64,000 nt of DNA, from assembly GCA_014529385.2 (NCBI GenBank), contig CM043960.1:124027043-124091042 (forward strand), in the 5' to 3' direction. The notes beneath the pieces are model-generated. The model made no database searches and was not told where the DNA came from. It saw nothing but the letters and a program-made list of their open reading frames with translations. The stretch's first letter is position 1. Each line of letters starts with the position of its first letter. The DNA is from Adiantum capillus-veneris (Eukaryota > Streptophyta > Polypodiopsida > Polypodiales > Pteridaceae). Below, piece after piece: positions 38,603 to 50,969 of this stretch. Position numbers and translations under genes: made by a program.

Positions 38603-39990
38603 CCACTTTGTTGGCTTCTCTTCGTTGGTGACTCCTTTGTTCCTGCATCAAGGTGATCAAAGTTGCATTTGCCAATGTTAGCTTTTATGTACTGTATAAA
38701 TCATTATACTACTTCTACTTGATATATGACTTAATTAAAGGCTGGAAAACCCCAGTTAATTTCCCAAGTTAGTAACTTGCATCAAAAGGGATTTATGCAA
38801 CATCATTCATCATCGATGAGCTATCATTGTCCAATTGTCTCCAAAACTCATATACATGATGTACAAGGTATGTAGATGGCTATTATGGCTTCAGATTTGA
38901 AAAAAAATCCTCTTTGGCTAGGGGTAAGACTCTTTTTTTTTTGAACCCTTAGCTTGTATTATCTATTCATAGCCTCCTGACAAAGTTTGGCTTGTTTCGG
39001 ACCTGATTTGGCTATTTTTGGATGTCGATCTCGAAAATGACTGATGGGCATCTTTGGAACCATCTGGCTGCCAAACATATGTAGAACCAATGATGATGAT
39101 CAGAATTGGGCTTGATCCCTGCTTGCTTTTGTAGAAATCTATTACAATAGATGACTCAATTGTTATTATTGCCCCTTTTGTTCTTGCCAATATTGTTAGT
39201 CCCTTTTGTTTGTTAGGTTTCATTAAGTCACATACAAGATAGAAGATTACAGTCTACTTCCTGTATACGGCCTTGTAGTCGCATGAAATTTTTGATAGGC
39301 AACTTACACTTGATGGGTACTTTCATTTATTCGATCACCAACTTGCTTTGTCCTTGTAGTCCATCCCGGATTTTTATGACCATTCTCAATCATGTTTGGC
39401 CTTATGTTGTTGTTGAAGGCTGATCCGCATTATTTTCTTACCTCTGAATGTGCGGATGACTTTTGAGGCATACCTCATGGAGTTTCGTCATTTTCCTATA
39501 CTACCTGCTTCTCTTTATACTGCTCAGGCATCTCTTCAGTCTTCTCTTCATCTGGATTATGGATTTTTTTGCTTTGTTTTTTGTTTTTTGTTTTTTTTTG
39601 GAAATCTCAAAAACAATGAAATAAAACAAAAAATCAACTCAACAAAAATCAAAATCATTCTAATACAAATCTAAACTTTTGTCCCCGTACTCATCTTGTA
39701 ACTCTACTATGAGGGCATATACTCTGAATTTTGTCAAGAAATCATCACAATCAAACACAAAGATTCAATACAATTCACAAAACATTGCCCTCTGATATTC
39801 TTATATTAGGTCCACATTTAGAATGCCTCCACCCCTCCTATTTGGAGTTCTCCTTGACGATAGGGTATCACCAAGGATATGTGTTGTGCTTGGGCAATCA
39901 AAATTTGTGCCTATGCAGGCCTTGTAATGTAACCCTATTATGCATACACAGTCAATGCATGGAAAAAATTTCTGTTGTGCAAGATGTGGG
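38603..39990 (-). other. Rest of the D2 internal region and flank
   Basis: Homologous to the D1 internal region up to about 39706, where the expected 5' LTR is missing. 39707-39990 shows no known feature. A weak resemblance to a helicase N-terminal exon followed by GTAAG (element strand, about 39440-39520) would mean capture from genomic DNA with introns. I am not certain of it. Confidence 0.4.
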
Positions 39991-40171
39991 TGAAGGAGTA
40001 CGAGCGGAAGTGCGACGCGAGAGAGAGTGCGAGAAGAAGAGCACGACTATGCTCTACTGTAATGTGTAGAGCATAGTGAGTTCTTATTAGGTTTTAACAA
40101 AAGAATATGTGTACATACCTGGCGGCCCGCCCACTTACCTGGGCGACCACATTGGGCTTTATACCCCAACA
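39991..40171 (-). repeat. 3' LTR of C3 and purine tract
   Basis: 181 bp. The element-strand purine tract AAGTGGGAGGT lies at 40172-40182, the same as in C2. Confidence 0.92.
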
Positions 40172-40260
40172 ACCTCCCACTTAAAGTCCAATGTGGTACT
40201 TTAAGTGTGAGAGAAGCTACTATACAAGCTAATATACAAGAGATGTAGAGAAGTGATGTA

Positions 40261-42240
40261 CTACCCTACACCTAACTGCTTGCGAAAATGCGCAAAGCTC
40301 TCTGAGGGAAGTCCTTTTGTAAGTAGATCAGCAGGATTTTCTGTGGTGTGAACTTTGACAAGCTGAAGTTGCTTATCCTCGAGCATTTCCCTGATGAAAT
40401 GATACTTCACATCCACATGCTTTGTCTTTGAGTGATAAACTGGATTGCGAGCCAATTGTATAGCACTTTGACTATCACAATATAACATAGGCATATCTTC
40501 TTTGATTCCCAAATCTGTTACTAGTCGATTAAGCCAAATTGATTCTTTGCATGCCTCTGATGCTGCAACATATTCAGCCTCTGTAGTAGACTGAGTAACA
40601 CAATCTTGTAATCTAGAACGCCATGATACTGCTCCACCAGCCAATGTAAAAACATACCCTGACGTAGACCTTCTGTTGTCTAAGTCACCTGCATAATCTG
40701 AGTCTGTAAAACCCTTTACACTTAGCTCCTGACACCCATAGCATATACGCATACTCTTTGTAGCTTTCAGGTATCTCAATATTCCTTTCACTTCCTCCCA
40801 ATGTTTTTTGCCTGGGTTTGACATGTATCGACTTACTACTCCCACTGCAAATGCAATGTCTGGGCAAGTAGCAATCATTGCATACATCAAACTACCCACT
40901 GCAGATGCATATGGAATCTTATCCATTTCAGCCTTTTCTTCCTCAGACACGGGACAATCTTGTTTGCTAAGTTTCACATATGGTGGCAATGGAACACTCA
41001 GTGCCTTTCCCTTCTCCATATTGAAACGTTGCAAAACCTTGTCAATATACTCTGTTTGAGATAACCAAATCAACTTCTTTGATCTGCCTCTCTCAATGCA
41101 CATACCAAGTATATGACTTGCCTCACCCATGTCTTTCATGTCAAACGATTTTGCCATCTTTGACTTCAAAGCTGAAATTTCTTCCAAGTGCTTGCCAGCA
41201 ATCAACATGTCATCCACATACAAAATAAGGATCAGCCAACTACCATCCTTAGCCTTCTTTGTATGTAGACAATGATCGAACTCACTACGTTTGTAGCCTT
41301 GAGAAGGCATAAACTTTTGGAATTTATGGTACCATGCCCTCGGTGATTGTTTTAAGCCATAAAGACTCTTTAACAACTGGCATACCCAATCTTCCTTGCC
41401 TTTCTCAACAAACCCTTTTGGCTGCTGCATGTAAATTTCCACATCTAAATCACCATGCAAGAACGTTGTCTTGACATCCATTTGATGCAACACCAAATCT
41501 AATATGGCAACCAATGCAAGAAAGAATCTCAATGTAGTCATCTTGACCACCAGAGAGAAGACTTCATCAAAGTCTATGCCTTGTTCTTGCTTAAAGCCCT
41601 TGGCAACAAGCCTTGCTTTGTGCTTTGGCTGACTATCATGAGCGGTGATCTTATACCTGTAAACCCATTTACAAGGTAGAGCCTTTTTGCCCTGTGGTAA
41701 TTTAACTAGCTTCCATGTCTTGTTTTTATGCAGAGCTGTCATCTCTGACTGCATGGCCAATTGCCAATTCCCGGAGTCCTTCATTTGCACTACTTCCTTG
41801 TAACATGAAGGCTCATTGCAATCACTCAACATGACATAGTTCATAGATGGAACAAACCTATCAGGAGGTCGCGTGACACGTCGAGATCTACGCACAATAG
41901 GTGGCTCAGGCTCAGCCACAACCTGTGGTTCCACTCTATCCTGTCCTTGCTCCTCTTGAGCCCTGACATTTTGTCTTGCACGTGCAGATCCATCTTCTTG
42001 GAAGACAACTCTTCTAATCTCCTCAACCCTCTCTGGTTTAGAATGATATTTGGATTCATTAAAGTGAACATCATTGCTGGGGACAACCTTTCTGGATTCG
42101 GGATCCCAAAGTCTGTACCCCATCTCACCAGAATTACCATAACCTAGAAAGATGCACTTTCTACTCTTTGGCTCAAGTTTGTTCCTAAATTCTTTTGGAA
42201 CGTGAGTATATGCCTCACAGCCAAAGACTCTGAGATGCTT
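40261..42240 (-). pseudogene. C3 RT and RNase H, open over 620 codons
   Basis: The best-preserved pol in the window. RT has KTWKLVKLPQGKKALPCKW, LVAKGFKQEQGIDFDEVF, LYGLKQSPRAWYHKF and the catalytic YVDDMLIAG. RNase H has SDYAGDLDNRRSTSGYVF, STTEAEYVAASEA, CDSQSAIQLARN and ends NPADLLTKGLPSESF. The Met at 42123 is only an internal one. The frame continues upstream to a TAA at 42241-42243 that cuts it from integrase. All catalytic motifs look intact, but the stop isolates RT from gag and integrase. Confidence 0.93.
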
Positions 42241-43167
42241 TTATGAGGGCATTTTGCCTGACCATACCATCTCTGGCACTGAATCCTTCTGCAAAACCTT
42301 GCTAGGAGATCTATTTACAAGATGAATAGCTGTTGATACAGCTTCAGCCCAAAACCCATTTGGCAGCTGTGCATTAGACAACATACTTCTGACCTTCTCT
42401 TGTATGGTCCTATTCATCCTCTCAGCAACACCATTTTGAGGAGGATTGTAAGGAGCAGTAAGTTCACGTTTTATACCTTTTGACTCACAAAAGTCTTGAA
42501 AGGCCTTTGAAACATACTCTCCACCATTGTCAGTGCGTAAGCATTTAAGCTTCTTGCCACTCTGATTCTCCACAAGTGTCACAAATGTTTTGAAAACACT
42601 AAACGCTTCATCCTTGTGCTTGAGAAAGTAAACCCATACTTTCCTTGAGTAATCATCTATAAATGTCATAAAGTAAGAAGCTCCCCCTAGAGATAGGTTA
42701 GGCATAGGTCCACGCAAATCACTATGAACAAGTGCCAACTGTGTATCTCTTCTACTGCTTCTATGCTTATGTGGCTGCTGTGTTTGCTTACCATACAGAC
42801 AATGTTCACAGAATACAAAATCATTAAATGAAAAGCCAGGCAAATAACCAGAACGAGACAAGATTTCCATTCCCTTCTTGGACATATGTCCTAACCGGCT
42901 ATGCCACAAAGAAACGTTCGGCTGCTCGGTTACATTGATTACATTTTTAGAGACATTTGATACATAAATCATGTAAAGTCCTCCAGAATTTACTCCATGT
43001 GCTACTGTCATAGAACCCTTGGATATCTTCCACATGTTCTCTCCAAAAGTGGTGACGTAGCCAGCATCATCAAGTAAACCTGTGCTGATCAAGCTCTTGG
43101 TAATTGCGGGAACATGCGGGAACATGTCTCACATTCTTCAGCGTGAAAGAAGAGCCATTCTGAAACT
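42241..43167 (-). pseudogene. C3 integrase
   Basis: 294 codons in the gag-pol frame. Zinc region LWHSRLGHMSKKG and CEHCLYGKQ, core HSDLRGP, TDNGGEY and NGVAERMNR. It ends in a TAA after SGKMPS where C2 has Tyr. A short tandem duplication (GGAACATGCG at 43110-43130) and a deletion near 43165 cut it from protease. Confidence 0.9.
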
Positions 43168-44211
43168 TCAATTGCCTAGCCGAACATGATCTTTAGTGGT
43201 CACATAAGAGGTAAACCACTCCTTGTTTGGAGACACATGAAGTGATGCCCCTGAGTCTATAATCCAGTCACTCAGTGCATTTCCATCAGATGCTGTAAGA
43301 AGAGTTGAGTCCATTGTATTCTTCAAGAAGTATTTGTCTCCTGACACTAGACTGTCATCCTCTGCAACAGTGTTTGTCACATTTATTTCTTGAATCTTCA
43401 CTGAGGACTTGTTCTTCTCACCATGGTCTTCAGCTTTCTCTTTGCCTTTTTCTGCTTTCCATTCTCTGCAGTCTCTTTTCATGTGACCCTTCTTGCCACA
43501 ATGGTAGCATTCTATGTCACTCTTGCCTTTAGCACTGCGGGACTTGCTACGAGACCGATTCCTCTTTCCACCTTTGTACTTTTCTTTGGTCCTTCCCCTG
43601 ACAACTAAGGCTGTTCCTTTGCCTTTGTCCATTGTCTTTCTATTGGTTTCTTCAATAAGCAGACTTCCTTCTACACCTGCTATGTTCAAACCATCTGGAG
43701 GTGCAGAATTACTCAAAGCTGTGCGAAAAGTGTCCCAACTTTCCGGCAATGTGATCAACAGGAACATAGCTCTAACAGGTTCATCAAACTTGACACCTTG
43801 AGCTGACAACTGACTGTAGATTGTGTTGAATTCATTCAGATGATTGGACATAGGTGTCCCTTCTTTCATCTTCAAGTCAACAAGCTTCTTAAGCCAGTAT
43901 ACCTGTGAAGCTGCACTCTACTTCTCATAAAGATCACTCAGCTTTAACCATGTGTGATAAGCCGACATCTCGTCTGCTACATTGAAGTAAACGATTTCTG
44001 CCAAAGTCAGCATAATGGTAGAAAGTGCCAATTCATCCATTTCGCTCCATTCATCTTCGTCCATATCTTCCGGTTTTATCCCCTTGAGCTTTATAGGTTT
44101 TATCTGCTTCTTTTGTACCAACACGTGCCAAATCTGCTTCTTCCACAATGGGAAATTGGTTCCATCCAGCTTCTTGATATTGTAAAGAGCAGTGTCCTGT
44201 GATCCAGCCAT
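43168..44211 (-). pseudogene. C3 gag and protease
   Basis: ATG at 44209-44211 (MAGSQDTALYNIKKLDGTNF). The frame meets a TAG at 43918, where C2 has Gln, and goes on in the same frame to the CCHC knuckle CYHCGKKGHMKRDC and the protease WIIDSGASLHVSP. It stops at about 43168, where some residues present in C2 are missing. Gag and pol share one frame, as in Tnt1-type elements. Confidence 0.9.
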
Positions 44212-44362
44212 AGCTACGCTTCACAGTGGTTTACTTTCCTGGGAAAAATTCGGCAGAGTTTCCCCTGTAAACTGACCTCTGAACCAATATCAACCTGTCA
44301 AATGAACCAAGAAAACTTCAGATTCTGCATAAATTTCGGCAGAGTCTCCTTTGTAAAATGGC

Positions 44363-44416
44363 TCTGGCGTCCCGCCCACTTACCTGGGCGACCACATTGG
44401 GCTTTATACCCCAACA
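44363..44416 (-). repeat. 5' LTR remnant of C3
   Basis: Only 54 bases, from CTGGCG to CCCCAACA. The LTR parts that would hold R and U5, and the primer site, are gone. Confidence 0.88.
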
Positions 44417-44634
44417 GTGGGTATAAGCAATTTTCTTTTTGGCATTTGCTAACGAGGCTTCCTATTCTAAGCAATGTGATTTTCGTTGAAGCTCTTGTGT
44501 CATTCACTTGATGGAAGGTTGTAGAGTATTTTAAAGGCTCACTTGTCTGTTCTTTGGAATCTAGTTTTGCCTTGTCGTTAATGTTCATATTTTGCATTGT
44601 TCTTAGAGTGGGTTCTGTTCTAATTGTACTATAA

Positions 44635-45510
44635 TTATAGGAGGAATTGAAAGAATTCAAGCGGTGGTGCAATGACAGTAGGTTTATTTGTTCTCTTTGG
44701 GACCCACTTCTTCATGATTACTGGCTGCTTCGTTGATGCTGCTCGTTTGGGAACCCATACTTGTCCCTGCTTCGTTTGTGTTTGAAGAGACTTCTTTGGG
44801 ATCCACCTTGTCTTTGTCTGAGTCTTCAGCGGTCTTTGCTTCAGCTCTTGTACTCTTGGTTGAGGATGAGATTCAGACTTTGGGAGTTGATACTTTGGGA
44901 GTTGAGCATTTAACATTTTTGGAATCGAAATGAACCCCTGACCTCTTTGTGCTTGAGTCAACTTCTTTGGAACCCAAATTTGATTTGCGAAAGCTTGCGA
45001 CTTTGTGATTTGCTTAGCTGTTCTTGCATGCTTTGACTGTATTTTTGTTGGCATTGACTCTTGTGATTTTTCATGAAAATCTTCGTCTTCTTGATCCATA
45101 CCTGTTTTTGGCTGAGCTGGCTATTTGCTATGTAGATTTGTCGAACTTTTTGGTTCTGTCTTGTTGTTCTTTTCTTTTGGCCTTCTTTGGTTGTTACTGA
45201 AGCTGATAGTGATCGTGATGACCTGAGTACTTGATAGGGGATGTCAAAAGAATCATCACTGTCACTACTATCCTCAACAATATTGCATTTTGGCACTTTT
45301 CCTTTGTTGTTTGGCTGGTTATGGAAAGTTACTATTTTCTTGCTCTTGGGTTATTATTTTTGGGATGACTTTGGTATCCATTTGATTAGAGCATTGGTAT
45401 CTCGTTGACATGGCTGCGTTCTTCTTGGTTGAGTCTTTTCTTCATGTATAGGGGCCACGTATGAGGATGATTGTTGCAGTTGCATTTTCATGGAGGATTT
45501 TGGAATCCAC
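44635..45510 (-). pseudogene. F tail with repeated W[VI]PK motifs
   Basis: The minus strand gives a basic, Gln/Lys-rich stretch in which short motifs recur: KWIPKSS near 45495 and 45370, VWIKK near 45110, IWVPKK near 44970, RWIPKK near 44800, VWVPKR near 44750 and KWVPKR near 44700. Units are about 20-40 residues apart where the frame is kept. The reading frame changes at least twice. The same motif ends G1 pol. It is not a domain I know. Confidence 0.6.
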
Positions 45511-45663
45511 TTTTGCTGCACTTTATTCTTGGAGCAATGACATTGTTTCTTGGGTCTTTGATATGGAGAATCATAAAACTGTGCATTTGTTGAAGTGTCT
45601 TTATGTCACCTGCTGGGTTTTCTAGATTTCCATTGTCGACATCTTCTTGAAGCTCCAAGTGCT

Positions 45664-46636
45664 CTACAGAGTCGTAGAACTATTTGCTTCTTTGTCTTCA
45701 TTTTCTTGGATTACACTCACTGCAAAATAAGGAACAACATCATAGCCATCTTCATCACAAAACTTTGTTGTTGGATCATCTGGAATGGCACACATATCAA
45801 GAGTAGCTAAGATGTGTTCCCATTCAAGTGACTCTAACTCTTCCTCAAGAAAGGGTTTTGGGATATAATCCTCATCTTCAATTGACCTTTCTAGGATGCC
45901 TTCCTCTCGCTTTAAGCTTCCGCATTGTGAAGCTCCACATATCCACAGTTCTTTCGGCTTACCCAACCATGCTGGAAGTTCTGATCCTGCTAGAGTAGCA
46001 GAATCAAACTCCTCCATAGGTGTTCTCGTCACATCCCTGTAACTATGGTCCTTTAAGTTTATCTTTGTCATGACTTCCATATGTCTCAAGTAGATATGAT
46101 CATATCCCAAGTCTTGGACCATTTTCAATTGTCACATGAATGGTCTTCCTAGAATGATATCATAATTGTTCTTCTTGTCAATATCAACAATAGCAAAGGT
46201 TTGCTCATATTCAATTCCACAAGAAGTAGAAATTTCTTTTTCTAGTAGTCCTATGGGCCTTTCCATGTGTCCGTCTGTAAGTTGCAGTTTCATCCTTGTA
46301 GCCCTCATTGCTGGTTTTCCCATTTTTCCAATATCTCTTTTGTTGCGATGGAAACACCGGCTCCCTGTCAAGGATTTCCATGGTTTTTACACCTTGAAAT
46401 TCCACAGGAAGAGTGGTGTTCCCATTTTCTCCCTCATAATACTCACCTACCTTGTTTAAAGGCACTAGCCTAGTGCTTAGCTGAGGTATTTCAAGTTCTT
46501 TGATCCCTTCCTCGATTTGAGTCATTGGTTTTTTAACACCAAATTTCTCTAAGAATTTTCCCACAGTAGCCCACATGTTTGGTCGTATTCTAAGCAACTC
46601 GGCTAATGTTATCGTGCAGGTGATTGATGTTGACAA
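45664..46636 (-). pseudogene. F protease, frameshifted in the active-site triad
   Basis: 46211-46636 reads GEYYEGENGNTTLPVEFQG, matching the region before the G1 protease, then ILDREPVF. One base is missing right after the catalytic Asp codon (46367-46369), so the DTGAG loop is lost. The other frame (46132-46371) carries the rest to DIILGRPFM. 45664-46128 continues with MKMVQDLGYDHIYL and an acidic region with no known fold. Confidence 0.8.
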
Positions 46637-46684
46637 AATGTCTATCAGTCCTTTTGAATCAATGACCTTGTTGGGAGACAGTCT

Positions 46685-49073
46685 CTATGATGGTATTGCA
46701 ATAACATTTGACTTGGCCTTGTATTCTCCTATATAGAATGGTAGTGTTCTCAATGAATGGGGTTGACTGTCCATAGACTGTACAGATCCTTTTTTGCCCC
46801 AATACGATTCCACTTCTAGATTCATTTGAGACCCAGCCTCAAATTCCTCTATTGGTGGAAGAGACACTCCTCTTCCATCACTCGTTTGGTTTCCTCGTCT
46901 GCTTAGCCTACTTGCTTCATTGGCCTCTCTGACTTGTTTCCACAATTTGTCAAGACCATCTATTTCTTTACAACTCTCAGGTATAGCTATGTGAAAACCT
47001 TCAAAAGAGTTATCCGTGGTATTCAACACTATCCTGGGCTCTAATGTGGGGTCCTTGAGCTTTGGTCCGTGCTCGTGACTCGAATCTAGCTCTTTTTGTT
47101 CCTGGTTTGGTGGGATTATTGGTGTAGGTGGGGTTGGGATGACACCCTTAGGTTTTCCAACTGTTGGTTCTAGTAAGGCTTGCAGTTTTTGAATCCTTTT
47201 CTTGCACATTTGAAGCCTTTCCTTTTCTAGTTCCGCATATGGATATGTCATCCACCTATGTTCTTGGGTTTGGTTATTTTCTAGCTGTGTTTCATAGTCT
47301 TTTAGGAGGTCGTCTAAATGCTCATTAACCTTTTTGACTAACAATAATCCTCTCGAGCTAGCACTTTTTGGCTCACTTTTTGTTGATGGTTCTGTTGGAG
47401 GTTAAGATGCCTCCTCAAGAGAAGATGCAACCCTTTCCTCATGTTGTCTTATCTTCTCTTCAGCTTGGGTAAGCTTCTCAGCTAAGGATTTTTGCTCTCG
47501 TTCCCTACGTGCTTTCATCCTAGCCTTTCTAGCTTTTTAGATATTCCATTTGCTCTTGGTTTTTTGACTAGGTGCATCGGTCTTTGCCTCACTTGTCTCT
47601 AGACTCGTGTCAGTTTTTGTTTTCTCTGTCTCTAGGTTTTCAACAGCTTCCTTTTGAGCTTGCACTCTTGTAACTACTTGAACTGGTACACCGTTTTCAT
47701 TTTCTGAGCTAGTGGGTAGCTGAAATTTCTTGAGATAGTTTTCGTGATCTTTCTGACTTGGTTTGGGTTTTTTGGACAATCAGAGATCAAGTGAATGACA
47801 CCACAGTCAAGACAATAGGCATTTACTTGTGTGATCTCCATTTTAGGACATTGTTTGACCAAGTGGTTGTCACGGCTTTTGTGACAATCTACCTTTGGTT
47901 GAGGAGCTTCCTCTTGCAATTCCTCTTGGCTGTAAACAGGATTTGACCTTGCTAAGCCTCTATTCGCAATGAACCTCAATGTCCTTTCGTCCATCTCGTA
48001 TTTTCTATCTTCAGGTCGAAACGTAGGAGGTGGAGGTTGTATTGGCCTCACCACTCCATTTGTTTCTCTCATCTTCTGTCTCTTTGAAGGGAAGCTCCCA
48101 TTTTGGTTGTTATAATACATAGCAGCTGGTACTAACGGTTGTTTATTTGATGGTTCCATTATCGGCGTGTATCTCATGTCTACAGGCATTCTAGCACCTG
48201 GCTGTAGAGGTTGTTGTCCTAAGGCAAGTTGTTGCCTTACAACTGCTACTGGTCTTGGTGCATTCCCCATAGCATATCTAGGTGGAGTAGGTGTTACTGG
48301 AATAGGTTATAAATACCTCTCCCTAGCATTTTCCATACCGTAGTAACACTCTTCTGTTGTATGGTTTGTCCATTTTCTCTCAATTTCGCACCATAGAGGT
48401 TCTTGGAGGTCAAATTTAACTAGAGAATCAAGTCTCTGAGCTAATCCTTCTACAAGATTCAATTGCTCACTAGATACCCCTTGCTTTAATGTGGATTGGG
48501 TTCTTAGTGAATCACTCCTCTGAGAAGATGTGTCACTCTCACTCTCAATATCATGTCTTCTCATGGTTCTTCTTTGATTTGGATAGGAGTAAGCTATAGG
48601 GGGTGGTGATGGTACATATGGTCCTGTTGTGACAGTAATTCCACCTCTATAAAACTCATGTTCTATGGTTGCATACGGGTACAACCATGGTCCATTAGGC
48701 AGATTCACTTGAGGAGGCATGTATGCTATCTCTGTGATCATTTCATCTCTCATTATCGCTCTAGAAGGGAATCCAGGTGGCTCCCTTTTTGGAATTCTCA
48801 TAGGAATTCTCATGTTGGTGGAGATATCTGTGGTCCTTCATTGACCAAATGTCCACCTCTTTCTAGTGCATTGTGTGGGTTTGTGTCAAAATGTGGATAG
48901 ATTGGCATTTTAGCACTTCTAGCTTGGCTTGCCATACCTCTAGTCATATCTACAAAACGATTGGTAGATTGTCTTTCCATCTTGATGATCTTAGCTTTCT
49001 TAATGTCAGGCCCACTTAATACTCTCAAGATAGTCCTTAACAAGCACCTTTGGCCCTTGATCAGGTCTCTCAT
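46685..49073 (-). pseudogene. F gag, several frames
   Basis: From right to left: 48810-49073; 48307-48813 (proline-rich, then a knuckle-like WTNHTTEECYYG); 47674-48270 with CHKSRDNHLVKQC and CLDCGVIHLISDC; and 46685-47779, charged. The second knuckle resembles the third knuckle of G1 gag. At least three frameshifts and two stops separate the parts. Confidence 0.75.
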
Positions 49074-49085
49074 AAGTCAAGAATT

Positions 49086-50330
49086 TGTGACTCTTTTGGT
49101 CTCTGGATACTAGTTCTAGATACCCTAAAAGTTTGGATTTAGGTCTAGGTGTGTCCTATTGCGCGCAAGCTTTCTTCCTAGCTATACCTGACTCAATTTG
49201 GAGTTGTCTATCAAAATTTAGAACAGTTTTGGTGAACTGCACTTAAAACAACGCTCAAAATTGTTTTAGGATCAAGGATTTTTGCATGTATCTTGACCAA
49301 ATGTGACCCAAATTTGTTGAAACTTGGTCACTAGGCTTACTTTACAGTGCTTAACACTTTTAGAAGCTCACTCCGAGTTTTCACCTCCAAATTAGAGACA
49401 CATCATACACGTATGATGTCTTTTTGCTCAAAATTTGACAAAATTTGGTATGTGAGCTCTGCTCTACCCAGTGGCATGCTCAATTTGTGAATTTGACCTT
49501 TATTTTGACACTTGAAACATTATACGCGTATAAAATCTTTTGGCTCAGAATTCACTTAGATTTCTACCCAAGGTACTCCTTGATGCATATAACAAGAATA
49601 TGTGATCACAACAAATCACCACTTTTTCACCTTTTTCAGTCTTGTATATGCAAAAATCTCTTTAAGTGCAAAAGTATGTGTTCAAATGAGTTGAAATTTT
49701 ACAAGCAATCTTAACACATAATTTCCCAACCCTCTATGTCGTCAAAATTGAAATTTGACTTTCAGATCTGGTTTTGAGACATCATACGCGTATAATGTCT
49801 TTTGCTCATATTTTGCCTAAATTTGGTCAGTAAGCTTGTCTCGTGGTGCTTTACACCCTGGTATGCTCAGATCCCATTTTGGTCTCTAAAAGTGTCCTTT
49901 AGACTTCATACGCGTATAAAGTCTAACTTGTCAAAATGAAGTGAATTTCACTCCATAGGTTCCTCACAACATTGGCAACTCACAACAAGTTTTAGAATTG
50001 AATTTTGACAATTTTTGAGCAAATTATGGCCAAAACAAGCATTCACTTGCCTGGATGCGTCTTATGGTCTTGCAAGCTCAAATGAGCTTTAAATTTGATG
50101 AAATTTGGTCAATATGCTTCCTAGATGCTGTATATCATAAGGGTGCACTCAACTGTAAGTTTTGACCCCAGATCTGGCCTCTAAGACTTCATACGGGTAT
50201 GAAGTCTTTTGCTCATATTTTAGTTCTGTTTCTACCAGAGGTGCCCCTTAGTGTGTGGAACAAGAATATGTGCTCACAACAGATTTTGGATGTCGACAAA
50301 ATCATCAATTTTCACAAGTAAAATCCCCTT
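49086..50330 (+). repeat. Repeat E, copy 2, left part
   Basis: Non-coding. Palindromic motifs are centred at 49409, 49526, 49788, 49912 and 50195. The stretch from 49900 matches copy 1 from 23795. It is interrupted at 50331 by G2 and resumes at 55400-55453. Confidence 0.75.
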
Positions 50331-50969
50331 TGTTATGAGCGCGTATAGAGCTAGAAGAAAGCAAGAGGAGGTGGTCACAATGTACAAGAACTTGGACTTG
50401 ATCATAAGCTTAATATTGATTATAAGACTTAATACTTTATAAAGAGAGCTAGATACAAGACTTGGATTACATGACTTGAGTACAAGACAAGGCTTGATTG
50501 CAAGGACAAGACTTGAACATAAGAACTAGAAGAGGGATTTCCTCATAGGAGCCTCACAACTGGTGTTGGCAAGACTGAGGGGCTTGTGGCCCAAGACCCC
50601 TATTTATACTAGTGCTCGAGGAGGTTAGGACTTTCTAGGTTCTCTTGAGGAGGCTAGAATCTTCTAGAACCTTCTTGATCCTTCTAGATCCTTCTTCAAC
50701 TTTCTAGAGCTTTCCAAAAACTTCTAGATTCTTTCAGAATCTTCTCCAAGCTTCTAGAAACTTCTTGATCCTTCTAGTTCTTCTAGAACCTTCTAGATAC
50801 TTCTTCCACTTTCTAGAGCTTTCCAGAAACTTCCACATCCTTTTGGAATCTTCTCCATGTTTCTAGAAACTTCTAGAATCTTCTAGATCCTTCTGGATTC
50901 TTCTAGAGCCTTCTAGCGATGATGTAGGCGATGATGCAGGTAACGACTGAATCTCAAGCATCCATGACA
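50331..50969 (-). repeat. 3' LTR of G2
   Basis: 639 bp. The TATA box (element strand AGTATAAATA) is at 50601-50611. The heat-shock motifs lie upstream of it in element orientation. Confidence 0.95.
50657..50883 (-). promoter_or_regulatory. Heat-shock element array, 3' LTR of G2
   Basis: Alternating GAA and TTC modules two bases apart, the binding pattern of heat-shock factors. There are four modules in a row at 50657-50674, three at 50781-50793, three at 50821-50833 and five at 50861-50883, besides many partial units. The array begins about 45 bases upstream of the TATA box. Confidence 0.8.

Larger units (their letters stand above)
39991..44416 (-). mobile_element. Ty1/copia retrotransposon C3 (Tork/Tnt1-like), 5' LTR truncated
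   Basis: Leftward. The left LTR is complete (39991-40171). The right LTR keeps only 54 bases (44363-44416), both ending TATACCCCAACA. The target duplication GTGGG lies at 39986-39990 and 44417-44421. Since the duplication is intact, the loss of most of the 5' LTR and the primer site happened after or during integration. It is close to C2 in every gene. Confidence 0.93.
44422..49085 (-). mobile_element. Gypsy-like gag-protease remnant F, no RT or integrase
   Basis: Leftward coding remains with the same order as G1 gag-protease and pol tail: proline-rich gag, zinc knuckles, protease, then W[VI]PK repeats. RT, RNase H and integrase are absent between protease and tail. No LTR pair is recognised. 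It is either an internally deleted copy or a non-autonomous relative of G1. Confidence 0.7.

Noticed and set aside
40261-42123. C3 RT-RNase H as a host gene
   Set aside because: A long intact frame, but it lies inside LTRs with a target duplication and continues upstream into integrase in the same frame.
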